NCBI RefSeq assembly: GCF_014644435.1
Contig: NZ_BMKR01000028.1
Location: 29,240 to 93,239, forward strand
Source of the DNA: Paenibacillus albidus
GTDB lineage: Bacteria > Bacillota > Bacilli > Paenibacillales > Paenibacillaceae
Direction of reading: 5' to 3'
Length of the DNA stretch: 64,000 nt
Shown: positions 1-8,567 of the stretch, piece by piece
How the letters are laid out: each line of letters opens with the position of its first letter
Numbering within the stretch: position 1 is the first letter of the stretch
Made by a program: the position numbers and the translations under genes
Notes under the pieces: generated by a model
Seen by the model: only the letters and a program-made list of their open reading frames with translations
Database searches by the model: none
What the model was told of the DNA's origin: nothing

Positions 1-1
1 G

Positions 2-3000
2 CTGCAGAACAAAGCGCTTACGGGTCAGGAGATCCTTGCTGAGTATGAGACTGTAAAGACGCTTCACGGCGGCACGGTTCCGGAAATTCCAAATGGCGAT
101 ATTGATGAGGACCCTAGTGTATTCGACGGTGATCAGCACCGTCCGCAGTACCATGCGATGCCTCCGCAAAACTGGATGAATGAAGCGCATGCACCGATTT
201 ATTATAACGGCCAATACCATTTATTTTATCAGCATAACCCGCAAGGTCCATACTGGCATCAAATCCACTGGGGACATTGGGTGAGTGACGATATGGTACA
301 TTGGGAAAATGTGCGGCCTGCCCTTGCCCCCGATGCGGGCACGCTTGATCCGGACGGCGCATGGTCAGGCAGCGCAGCGTATGACCGCGACGGAAATCCC
401 GTTCTGTTCTATACCGCCGGCAATGACTCCCTGTCTCCGAATCAAAGAACAGGGCTGGCGACTCCGGCGGATTTGTCCGACCCCAATCTGGAGCAATGGG
501 TGAAATATCCTGAACCGGTAACGGAACAGAACGGGAATGGCATCCATAACGAGTTTCGGGACCCATTTGTATGGTACGACGAAGAGGTAGACAAGTGGTA
601 TCAGTTAGTGACCTCCGGTCTCCAAGACTTCAGCAGCGGCACAGCTTTGGTGTATGTGTCAGATGATATGTACAACTGGGAATATAAGGGGCCTTTATAC
701 GTTAGTGACAGAAGCCTGTATCCGGAGCTCGGTACGGTATGGGAACTGCCGGTATTGTTGCCGTTAGGCAAGGACAGTACAGGCAAGCAAAAGTATATTT
801 TCATGGTTAATCCCCATGAGAAACCGGAGCAAGTGCCTCCAGCTAACGATGTGCAAAGAGATGTTGAGGTCTTTTACTGGATTGGCACCTGGGACCGGGA
901 TCACTTCAAATTTATACCTGACCAGGAGGCGCCATCCAAAATGGATGTGGGCGATGGCTATTTAACCGCAGAGAGCGGTATGGTCACACCTGACGGAAGA
1001 ACGGTCGTTTACTCCATGGTGCAGAATGTAAGAACACCACAGGCTGAATATCAAGCCGGTTGGGCTCATAATCTGGCGCTGCCAGTTTCCCTAAGCCTGG
1101 ATGAAGATGATCAATTGCGCATTGAGCCGATTCAAGAATTGCAGAGTCTCCGGGGAGATAAGGTGGTTGATTTCTCGGACAAAAATTTGGCTGCCGCCAA
1201 TCAATTGATCCAAAATGTCAAAGGCGACATGCTGGAGATTGTGATGGAAATTGATCCGGGCGAAGCCCAGAAATTCGGTCTCAAAGTGCGGCGCTCCGAT
1301 AACGGCCAGGAGGAAACGCTGATTTACTATGACAAGACGAACGGGACCTTCAATGTGGACCGGACCAAGAGCAGCATTGATCCGGATGTGCGCGTGGACG
1401 GCATTCAAGGAGGGTACGTAGATCTTGACGGAGAGAACCTGAAGCTGCATATCTTCCTCGATCGCTCGGTTGTTGAAGCCTTTGCCAATGACAAGAAAAA
1501 GCTGACAACCCGTGTCTACGTAGGCAGATACGACTCCTTGGGCTTGCAGGTCTGGGGCGACAACGATGTAACGGTCAAGTCGATGGAAGTATGGAATATG
1601 AATGCCTTGACGGGTGAACCGGCTGCTCCGGTCGACGTGCCTGACAACTGGGACAACTCCGTGTACACCGATATTACGGATCTGCCTAACCATGATTTTG
1701 CCACAGGCGACTTAACAGGCTGGATTACGGAAGGAGACGCCTTCCAGAATGTCCATGTGACCGATGCCCAATTTTTCTGGGACACGATTTATTTCAATCC
1801 GTCTCATAAAATTCCAGGCGGCTATCATTTGTGGGGCTTCAACGAGGAAGCCGGCGGTGACAGCTTAACGGGAACACTGAAATCGCAGAATTTCGTCCTT
1901 GGCGGGAACGGTAAAATCAACTTCCTGGTCAGCGGCGGCCGTGATATCGATAAGCTGTATGTTGCGCTGGTCCGGGCGTCGGACGGCAAAGAGCTATTTA
2001 AAGAGACTGCGACCAATTATGAGGAGTATCAACGGAAGATTTGGGATGCGTCGCAGTATATCGGCCAGGAGCTTTACATCAAGGTGGTTGACCAATCCAC
2101 AGGCGGTTTTGGACATATTAACGTCGATGATTTCAATGTGCCGGTAAAAGTGCAGAATCCAAATAATCCAAATAATCCGAGTAATCCGAGTAATCCGAAT
2201 AACCCGATAGAACCAACGGATACAAACGGTCCAAGCGATCCGACAGAACCAACGGATACAAACAGTCCAAACGATCCGGCAGATCCAACGGATACAGCCG
2301 TCCCAACTAGTCCTCCGAGTAACACTGTGATCCCTGTAAGCAAACCGAACAGCCAGAACAGCTTGTCATTCGAAATGGCAAAGGGAGAGCGGCAGGTGCA
2401 ATTTCCGGTGACAATGGCAGCAAACGATGGGAACAGCGCTTTGAAGATCAAACAGAGTGGTGCAGAGATCGAAGTTCCCGCAGAGGTATTGAAGGATTTG
2501 CAGGGGCTGGTTACCAAAGAGGAACTTGAAAGTGCGCAAATCTCTTTTGAGCTAGATACATTAACTGCAGATCAACTCAAAGTATTGATAGAACGTGCCG
2601 GAAGCAAAAATAATGCGGACATATCCGCGGTAGGAGAAGTCTTCCACTTCAAATTATCACTTGTGAAAGCCGATGGAACGGCGCTTAAGCTTGAGAAATT
2701 CTCCAAACCGGTCACAATCAAGCTGAGTGCAAATGAGAAGGCCCGTCAGGATCTGAGCGGCATCTATTACATCGCTGATGACGGCAGTCTGGAGTATATG
2801 GGCGGAACCTATTCAGGCGATAAATGGACTGCGAATGTCAGCCATTTCAGTAAGTTTGCCGTCCTTAACTATGACAAATCGTTTGAAGATGTTAATACAT
2901 CATATTGGGCCTATGACGTAATTAAAAGGATGGCTGCAAAACAAATTGTCTTAGGTGTTAGTGAAACGGCATTCGCCCCGAAGCAAAATGTGAGCAGGGC

Positions 3001-3424
3001 TGAATTTGCCTCCTTTATTAGCCGGGCACTCGGAATAAAAGCTTCGAAGTCGACTGAATTCAAAGATGTTGATCCAACGAAAGAGTACGCTTCTTCCATT
3101 GCCGCGGCATACGAAGCGGGAATTGTAACCGGAAGAAGCAAGGATGCATTTGCGCCAGAGGCAACCATTAGCCGTGAAGAAATGGCGAGCATGATTTACA
3201 AAGCTTATCTATTTCATACAGGGCAAAACGCTGCCGCTAATCAAATGAGTCATTTTAAAGATGCCGACACGATCAGCGGCTGGGCTGCGGATGCAGTCGC
3301 TGCTGTACAGGAGTTTGGCTTAATCAGTGGCCGCGGGAATCAGTTATTCATGCCGCATGAAAAAGTAAACCGTGCAGAAAGTGCGCAAGTCATCTCGCTA
3401 TTGCTTGACAAGGTCAACAAGTAA
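2..3424 (+). CDS. Surface-anchored GH32 fructan hydrolase/levanase-like enzyme with SLH domains (5' partial)
   Basis: The frame is open from the first bases of the window, so the N-terminus and signal peptide lie outside. The ATG at 158 is internal. A GH32 beta-propeller begins with a WMN motif at about 173; the RDP motif (Asp at 560-562) and the acid/base Glu in WELP (743-745) are present. The usual nucleophile Asp of WMNDPNG is replaced by Glu (182-184, WMNEAHAP). The GH32 beta-sandwich ends near 1600. A further carbohydrate-binding-like beta domain follows (about 1680-2145), then an Asn/Pro/Thr-rich linker (2150-2330), a Paenibacillus-type spacer domain and three SLH domains (about 2880-3415) for cell-wall attachment. 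The likely role is cleavage of levan or inulin outside the cell. Exact product (fructose, oligomers or dianhydride) cannot be read from sequence. Confidence 0.9.
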   Translation: MQNKALTGQEILAEYETVKTLHGGTVPEIPNGDIDEDPSVFDGDQHRPQYHAMPPQNWMNEAHAPIYYNGQYHLFYQHNPQGPYWHQIHWGHWVSDDMVHWENVRPALAPDAGTLDPDGAWSGSAAYDRDGNPVLFYTAGNDSLSPNQRTGLATPADLSDPNLEQWVKYPEPVTEQNGNGIHNEFRDPFVWYDEEVDKWYQLVTSGLQDFSSGTALVYVSDDMYNWEYKGPLYVSDRSLYPELGTVWELPVLLPLGKDSTGKQKYIFMVNPHEKPEQVPPANDVQRDVEVFYWIGTWDRDHFKFIPDQEAPSKMDVGDGYLTAESGMVTPDGRTVVYSMVQNVRTPQAEYQAGWAHNLALPVSLSLDEDDQLRIEPIQELQSLRGDKVVDFSDKNLAAANQLIQNVKGDMLEIVMEIDPGEAQKFGLKVRRSDNGQEETLIYYDKTNGTFNVDRTKSSIDPDVRVDGIQGGYVDLDGENLKLHIFLDRSVVEAFANDKKKLTTRVYVGRYDSLGLQVWGDNDVTVKSMEVWNMNALTGEPAAPVDVPDNWDNSVYTDITDLPNHDFATGDLTGWITEGDAFQNVHVTDAQFFWDTIYFNPSHKIPGGYHLWGFNEEAGGDSLTGTLKSQNFVLGGNGKINFLVSGGRDIDKLYVALVRASDGKELFKETATNYEEYQRKIWDASQYIGQELYIKVVDQSTGGFGHINVDDFNVPVKVQNPNNPNNPSNPSNPNNPIEPTDTNGPSDPTEPTDTNSPNDPADPTDTAVPTSPPSNTVIPVSKPNSQNSLSFEMAKGERQVQFPVTMAANDGNSALKIKQSGAEIEVPAEVLKDLQGLVTKEELESAQISFELDTLTADQLKVLIERAGSKNNADISAVGEVFHFKLSLVKADGTALKLEKFSKPVTIKLSANEKARQDLSGIYYIADDGSLEYMGGTYSGDKWTANVSHFSKFAVLNYDKSFEDVNTSYWAYDVIKRMAAKQIVLGVSETAFAPKQNVSRAEFASFISRALGIKASKSTEFKDVDPTKEYASSIAAAYEAGIVTGRSKDAFAPEATISREEMASMIYKAYLFHTGQNAAANQMSHFKDADTISGWAADAVAAVQEFGLISGRGNQLFMPHEKVNRAESAQVISLLLDKVNK

Positions 3425-3542
3425 GTGCCAAGAGGAGCGCCGGGGTATCAGGTGGTGTATCGTCGCCAGGTCTCCGGCTTTCTCTCTTTTATACCTATGT
3501 AGGCATGGGAGTAGCTTATCTTCCTAAGAAGGAGTTCACAGC

Positions 3543-5188
3543 ATGACTGAATCTGAGCAAGAGCCGAAGAGTTATTCGTATAAAGACTTAGTGAAAAGAT
3601 TATATGATCTTGAATCGCTGGCGGTTCCACCACAGGCTGGCGAGAAATCGGGCTGTTTTTCCAGCTTTGACCGGAGATCTATTCATAATGCCGAGACGGG
3701 GCTATACGAGGATTGGGGAGCCAATGATGACGGAGGAGGGTTCATTCGTAAGGAAGGAGACAGTATTGTCGCTATGGAACTAAATGGTCCAGGCGTGATC
3801 TGGAGATTCTGGTCTGCACTTCCCGAGAACGGGCATATCCGGATCTATATAGATCATGCCGATATTCCTGTGATCGATCAGCCCTTCCGGGATTATTTTG
3901 AGAGATTCAATCAGGAGGGGCCGCCTTCCAACTTTCCGAATCTGGCGCCAACGTTATCCCGAGGAAGAAACTGTTTCATTCCTATCCCTTTTCAAAAACA
4001 CTGTAAAGTGCTGCTGGATAAAGGCTGGGGTGCATATTATCACATTACTTATACCTCTTTCCCTTCTGGAGTTACACTACCGTCTTTTGACGGCATGATT
4101 GACAAGGAGTCGGCAATTGCACTCGCTGAAGCAGACCGGCTGTTACAGCAAAGGGGAAGCTACTCGTTTATGAAATCAGAAGGGTCATTGAGCGAAAGTC
4201 TTACGGTATCTGTGCCGGCAGGCGGCAAGGCAGTGATTTTTGATAAACAAGAAGCCGGTGCGATCACTATGATCCGCGTCAGGACTGATTTGGGACGTAA
4301 GAGTGAGGAACAGCAGCGGATTTTGTCCAGGCAATTGACTATATCGATGAAGTGGGACAGCGAAGAGGCCCCTTCCGTATGGGCTCCAATCGGCGATTTT
4401 TTTGGAAGCGCGCCCGGGATCAAGCCGTACCGCTCTTTGCCTCTAGGAATGAATGACCATGAAATGTACAGTTATTGGTACATGCCGTACTCGGAAGGTG
4501 CCAGAATTGAAATTGAAAATGATGGAACAGAAGCATACGAGATAGCGGCTGATTTCCGGTATACGCTCTTAACGAAGGCTCATACGGAAAATCTCCTGCG
4601 TTTTCATGCCAAATGGCACCGGGATAATTATCTAGATCTGGAGGAAGACCGCTTCAAGGAAGACGGGGACCGTTGGCCAGATTGGCCACTGCTGCTGGCG
4701 AAGGGCCGGGGGAGATTCTGCGGTGTACATCTTCACGTGTACAATACCTGGGAGAAACCGGATGAGGAAGCAGAGACCTGGTGGTATGGGGAGGAGACCG
4801 GAAAACCATTGACTGGTGGTGGGGCGAAGGAGATGAGAAATTTTTTGTGGATGGCGAAACCTTTCCGTCCACATTCGGAACGGGCAGCGAAGACTATATT
4901 GGTTATGCCTGGGCGGCAGAGCCGCCGTTTCCGATGTTCGACAGTGCCTTCGCCAGTCAGCCGTTTGTTGAACTGGACGCCAACGGGCATACCTCAGTTA
5001 ACCGTTTTCAAATTTGCGACAATGTACCCTTCATGAACTCCTTTGAGGGATTTATTGAGAAGTATAAAGGGAATCAGTGGGGCCTTAATAACCAGTGTTT
5101 GTATGCCGCCACCGTGTACTGGTATCAGGATCGGGGCACAAGCGATGCTTATATGCCGGTTTCGTTAAATGAACGCTTAGCCACTTAG
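3543..5188 (+). pseudogene. GH172 (DUF2961) family protein, disrupted by one frameshift
   Basis: Two overlapping frames together make one DUF2961 protein of about 548 residues. The first runs from ATG 3543 (AAGGAG site just upstream) and the second carries the C-terminal half to 5188. The break is near 4790-4797, where adding one base would join the frames so that YGEE leads into KTIDWWWGEGDEKFF. The downstream part keeps the family's conserved GEGDEKFF and GTGSEDY segments, which in GH172 carry the catalytic carboxylates. GH172 was founded on a difructose dianhydride I synthase/hydrolase, and other members cleave D-arabinofuranosides. It lies between two GH32 genes, which suggests a fructose-containing substrate. 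The break may be a real inactivating mutation or a sequencing error; no slippery heptamer was seen. Confidence 0.8.
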
Positions 5189-5208
5189 AACAACGGGAGG
5201 AATTATTA

Positions 5209-6639
5209 ATGAAAAAAATTTTTTATCGTCCGGACAATGCTTGGGTAGGGGATGTCATCCCCTATTATGAAGACGGAGAGTTTAAGCTATTTTATCTGCA
5301 CGGATGGAGAGACAACTACCGGGAAGGTCTCGATCATGGCTGGCATTTGCTTGGAACGAAAGATTTCGTGAATTACAGAGAAGATGGAGCTTGCAAGATC
5401 GAAGGCGGAACCGGACATATTCTCAAAGTGGACGATGTCTATCATATGTTTTACTGTATTTTTCCCGAAGGGAAACAGTTCGCCTGCCATGCCATCAGCA
5501 AGGATCTGAAAACATGGGAGCCAATTCCTGAAGACACTTTTGGTCCGGATGGCAAAATTTATGAGCTGGCGGACTGGCGTGATCCCTTTGTATTCTGGAA
5601 TGAAGAAGAAGGCCAATACTGGATGCTGATCGCAGCCCTGGCAAAGGGCCGGGCGAACCGGAAAGGCTGCACCGGTCTGCTGACGTCCAAGGATCTCAAG
5701 CATTGGGAGTACCGTGAGCCGCTGTACGCACCGAACCTGCATGTAGGCGCGCATGAGTGCCCGGACTTGTTCCGGATGGGAGATTGGTGGTATCTGATCT
5801 ACTCTTCTTATACGGGGCGTTTCGGCACTTTTTACCGGATGAGCCGGTCTTTAAACGGGCCGTGGATTACACCGCAGGAAGAGGCGTTTGACGGACGTGC
5901 TTATTATGCGGCCAAGTCGGTATCCGATGGACAGAAACGTTATTTGTTCGGCTGGAATCCGACGAAAGATGACGATCTGTTCGGATGGAACCCGCCGAAA
6001 GCCTCAGGCAAAGATTATGACACCTGGGATTGGGGCGGCAATATGATTGTACATGAAATTATTCAACGCCCGGACGGAACGCTCGGTGTGAACGTTCCCG
6101 AAACGGTTGACTCTGCTTTTGCCGAACAGGTACCCGCGAATTTTGAGGGAATCGCCGGAAATTGGTCGATCACGGACGATGTGCTGCTCTGCGAATCTCC
6201 TTATGCCTTTGCAGGTTGTATCACACATGAGGAACTGCCCGATCTGTGCAAGATTTCTACAGTCGTACGTTTCTCGGAGTCGACCCAGGGTCTGGGGTTC
6301 ATGCTTCGGGCAGGCGAAAGTCTTGATTTTGCCTACTATATCACGCTGGAACCCCAGCGCAGCCGAATTACCTTCCGTGGTCCGATTATGCAATCTGAGG
6401 AGGGGGGCAAAGCCTTCCCTTACGAGGTCGAACTGGAACGTCCGCTCAAGCTGCTGCCGGAACAGGAATACGAGCTAAAGGTATTTATTGACGGTACCAT
6501 TTGCGAGATTTATGTCGGCGGGGAGGTGGCGATGAGTGCCAGAATGTACGATATTCAGCATGGCAAGCTCGCCATGTTCGTCAGCCAGGGATCAGCGGAA
6601 TTTCATCGGGTGAAGATTGAAACTGTAGGAACCGATTAG
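5209..6639 (+). CDS. Intracellular GH32-like glycoside hydrolase
   Basis: This 476-residue protein has no signal peptide, so it should act in the cytoplasm. Candidate GH32/GH68-clan motifs are in order: WVGDVIPYY near the N-terminus (Asp as nucleophile candidate), WRDPFVFW (transition-state stabiliser) and HECPDLF (Glu acid/base). The C-terminal third is a beta-sandwich. A good GGGAGG-like site precedes ATG 5209, which follows the broken GH172 gene by 20 bp, so the two were probably cotranscribed. It is a clear paralogue of the gene at 15401 (MKKIFYRPDNAWVGDVIPYY against MSKVFYRPRNGWVGDVIPFY). It probably cleaves imported fructo-oligosaccharides or a dianhydride; substrate is inferred from context only. 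Confidence 0.88.
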   Translation: MKKIFYRPDNAWVGDVIPYYEDGEFKLFYLHGWRDNYREGLDHGWHLLGTKDFVNYREDGACKIEGGTGHILKVDDVYHMFYCIFPEGKQFACHAISKDLKTWEPIPEDTFGPDGKIYELADWRDPFVFWNEEEGQYWMLIAALAKGRANRKGCTGLLTSKDLKHWEYREPLYAPNLHVGAHECPDLFRMGDWWYLIYSSYTGRFGTFYRMSRSLNGPWITPQEEAFDGRAYYAAKSVSDGQKRYLFGWNPTKDDDLFGWNPPKASGKDYDTWDWGGNMIVHEIIQRPDGTLGVNVPETVDSAFAEQVPANFEGIAGNWSITDDVLLCESPYAFAGCITHEELPDLCKISTVVRFSESTQGLGFMLRAGESLDFAYYITLEPQRSRITFRGPIMQSEEGGKAFPYEVELERPLKLLPEQEYELKVFIDGTICEIYVGGEVAMSARMYDIQHGKLAMFVSQGSAEFHRVKIETVGTD

Positions 6640-6702
6640 GCTCTTTACTAAGAGCAATATATGAGCGCATCCGGTTAACAACATGCTTTTCATGTTCATC
6701 TT

Positions 6703-6741
6703 AAGAGCAACCATTTTTATTGAAAAATGGTTGTTCTTTTC
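6703..6741 (+). terminator. Rho-independent terminator after the GH32 gene
   Basis: Arms AAGAGCAACCATTTTT and AAAAATGGTTGTTCTT pair over 16 bp with one G-T wobble and a 4-nt loop, followed by a short T-run. It sits 64 bp after the GH32 stop codon. Confidence 0.85.
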
Positions 6742-6810
6742 TTACCGATAAAGGGGATTTTCAATGAATGGAAAAATTCTTAGAATAAACGAAAACCCTA
6801 TGATTAACAC

Positions 6811-7059
6811 TTACGTTTTAAAGAACCGGCTAAACGCATGAATGCTTGAAAATCCCAAGTTCTCGGCGATGACCGTCAGAGGGTCATCGATGAACTGGAT
6901 CATATGCCTGGCGGCATGCGCAAGCATTAATTGATGGTATTGAATAGGGCTTATGCCGAAGGCCTGATGAAAAAGCCGGACCATATAGTGTTTACTGATC
7001 GCGACGGAGTTAGTTGACCGGGAGCATGCGCGACTATCAAGCAGAATAACTTTCTTCAT
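6811..7059 (-). pseudogene. Remnant of an AraC-family regulator (HTH domain only)
   Basis: The minus strand encodes a fragment that matches the AraC DNA-binding domain: VAISKHYMVRLFHQAFGISP, then A-LGFSSIHAFSRFFK. The sensor domain is missing at the N-terminal side and the end after FSRFFK is also lost, so both helix-turn-helix units are only partly kept. The N-terminal loss lies at the left edge of the A+T-rich island, so the island's arrival may have cut the gene. The fragment is unlikely to be functional. It probably once regulated the neighbouring fructan genes (inference). Confidence 0.7.
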
Positions 7060-7734
7060 TATTTTCTAGACTGCGTTATTAGTAGGAAATTGGGCAAAAA
7101 TGCAATTAAAATAAACGATTGAACAAAATTATAATGTGCAATATTAGAGGTTTTCATTGTAATTAAACTATCAAATATGAGGAATATTATACATTGAAAA
7201 TAAAATCAATCTAATAAAAGGCGGATAATATGAAAGATACTCATTTTGTAATATTTTTTTATATTTTTTTTGTGCAAATGAGTAGATTATTGGAAGAATT
7301 ATTGTTGACTAATAGTCGGGAATATTGTAATTTTTATTTGTAAGGTTCTGGAAAAGGGGTTTTTTAATTACTTTTGTTAAATTTGGATGTATAAAAGTTT
7401 ATTTATTTGTGCAAATGTAAAATTACCTTTTCTCTTATCAGGTACCTAAAGAAAAGGATGGCCGACTTCACTTGTCTGTTCACCTGTCTGCGGCAATACC
7501 AAAAATAGGGTTTAGATGTGGTTTTAAATGAATATTTTTCCTTGATTGTTCTCCCTCCCCATATCAAGAGACACACGTGAAAATGTTGGAGCATTCATGG
7601 ACAGAATATGAAAGAACCAATGAGGGTTATTGATAGGTTATGTGTTGCATAAGTGTCTGATAAAACTTGATTGTGCCGTGCTCAGGAATTTGTCTATTGT
7701 AGATTTGTATGTTTTTAAGATAGGAGGTCGTATT
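7060..7734. other. A+T-rich intergenic stretch at left edge of island
   Basis: Base composition drops sharply to long A/T tracts here compared with the flanks. I find no gene supported by homology. One 37-codon ORF (7230-7343) has a possible ribosome site. It is the most likely place for a lost RiPP precursor gene, but no convincing Cys-, Ser- or Thr-rich precursor was seen. Confidence 0.5.
7230..7343 (+). CDS. Possible small peptide of 37 residues, unrecognised
   Basis: ATG 7230 follows an AAGGCGG sequence by about 6 nt. The product starts MKDTHFVIFFYIFFVQ, a hydrophobic Phe-rich stretch, then becomes polar (RLLEELLLTNSREYC). It could be a small membrane peptide, a leader peptide or chance. 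It has one Cys and no core-peptide pattern typical of a radical SAM substrate. Confidence 0.2.
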   Translation: MKDTHFVIFFYIFFVQMSRLLEELLLTNSREYCNFYL

Positions 7735-8101
7735 GTGTTTAAAATAGCAGTCACGTATTTTGGGAACAATGAGTTGCACAGTTTAGAGGTTGGCTGTGGG
7801 GTTTCAGCATTAAAAAAAACATGATAGTAATTTATCGGTACATAAAATTGATGAAAGTAATATTCAAACTGAAATAGATACAATAGATGTATTGGTGTTG
7901 CTGTAATCGGTGAATTTGGAATATGTAGTAACTGATGACAGAGCAATATCGGATATTGAGAGTATATCTCCTCCCGAAAGAGACTGTTTCCCAAATGATA
8001 CAAGGTTTTTTCATGTTTATGGTTCTAGAGGATGTGAGGAGAGGTGTGGATTTTGTGACAGGAATATCTTATATACAAAAATAAGACCTGTATATTTCTG
8101 A
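7735..8101 (+). pseudogene. Remnant of a cobalamin-binding radical SAM enzyme
   Basis: A perfect AGGAGG (7722-7727) lies 7 nt before GTG 7735. The first 28 codons read like the start of a B12-binding domain (MFKIAVTYFG, SLEVGCGVSALKK). The frame is then lost at a run of eight A (7812-7819); removing one A continues as HDSNLSVHKIDES. A TAA (7904-7906) and an apparent internal deletion follow, and the frame resumes with SPPERDCFPND and the iron-sulphur motif YGSRGCEERCGFCDRN (C-x3-C-x2-C). It stops at 8101, where the TIM-barrel should continue. Such enzymes methylate or cross-link peptides or small molecules. The gene is clearly dead; the family call rests on these two conserved stretches. Confidence 0.6.
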
Positions 8102-8549
8102 GTTCTCCACAACTGTATTTTCGTTACGAGAAGATATTCACGACTCTATTACAGGAGCAAAAGGATCATTAGAGAAATTGTTGTATAATCTGCAGCTTCT
8201 GAAGAAATACAATATTCGAGTAAGGGTCAAAACCCCTTTAATGAATATTAATATGGGTGACTTTAAAGCTATTAAAGATTTTTGTCACCAAAATAAATTT
8301 ATTTTTCATGTTTCTCCTCTTATATTTTCTAAAACTGATGGAAATGAAGCACCGAAGGAGTTAAGAATAGCAAAAGATGATTTATCGTTAATCTTGAAGG
8401 AGATTGATGAGATAACTAGACATAGACATATACATAAGTATGAGTGCGATAGATGCCCGGGAATGGCATTGCTTGATGGTAATAGTGTTTTTTCTTGTGA
8501 TACATTTGCGAAATCATGTGCAGAAATAAGATTATCTAATTATTGTTAA
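8085..8549 (+). pseudogene. C-terminal remnant of a radical SAM/SPASM peptide-modifying enzyme
   Basis: The frame is open from 8085 without a proper start. It reads EFSTTVFSLREDIHDSITG, then GSLEKLLYNLQLLKKYNI and VRVKTPLMN, the hallmark middle of radical SAM/SPASM maturases of ribosomal peptides. The N-terminal CxxxCxxC domain is missing. A Cys-rich tail (CDRCPGMALLDGNSVFSC) resembles the start of a SPASM domain but ends early at 8549. The B12 radical SAM remnant stops at 8101, so one deletion near 8085-8101 probably fused the two genes. Two exporters follow at once, which fits a peptide natural-product cluster. Confidence 0.65.
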
Positions 8550-8567
8550 TTTAAAATGGGGGGCAAA

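Noticed and set aside
2150..2330. Tandem repeat array or CRISPR-like repeats
   Set aside because: The periodicity is codon-based and encodes the Asn/Pro/Ser/Thr linker of the surface enzyme.
4785..4810. Programmed ribosomal frameshift in the GH172 gene
   Set aside because: No slippery heptamer in the right frame and no clear stimulatory structure; a simple one-base loss explains it.
7403..8014. Minus-strand frames of 60-121 codons in the A+T-rich stretch
   Set aside because: Low-complexity, A+T-driven frames with no ribosome sites; the plus strand carries recognisable radical SAM remnants here.
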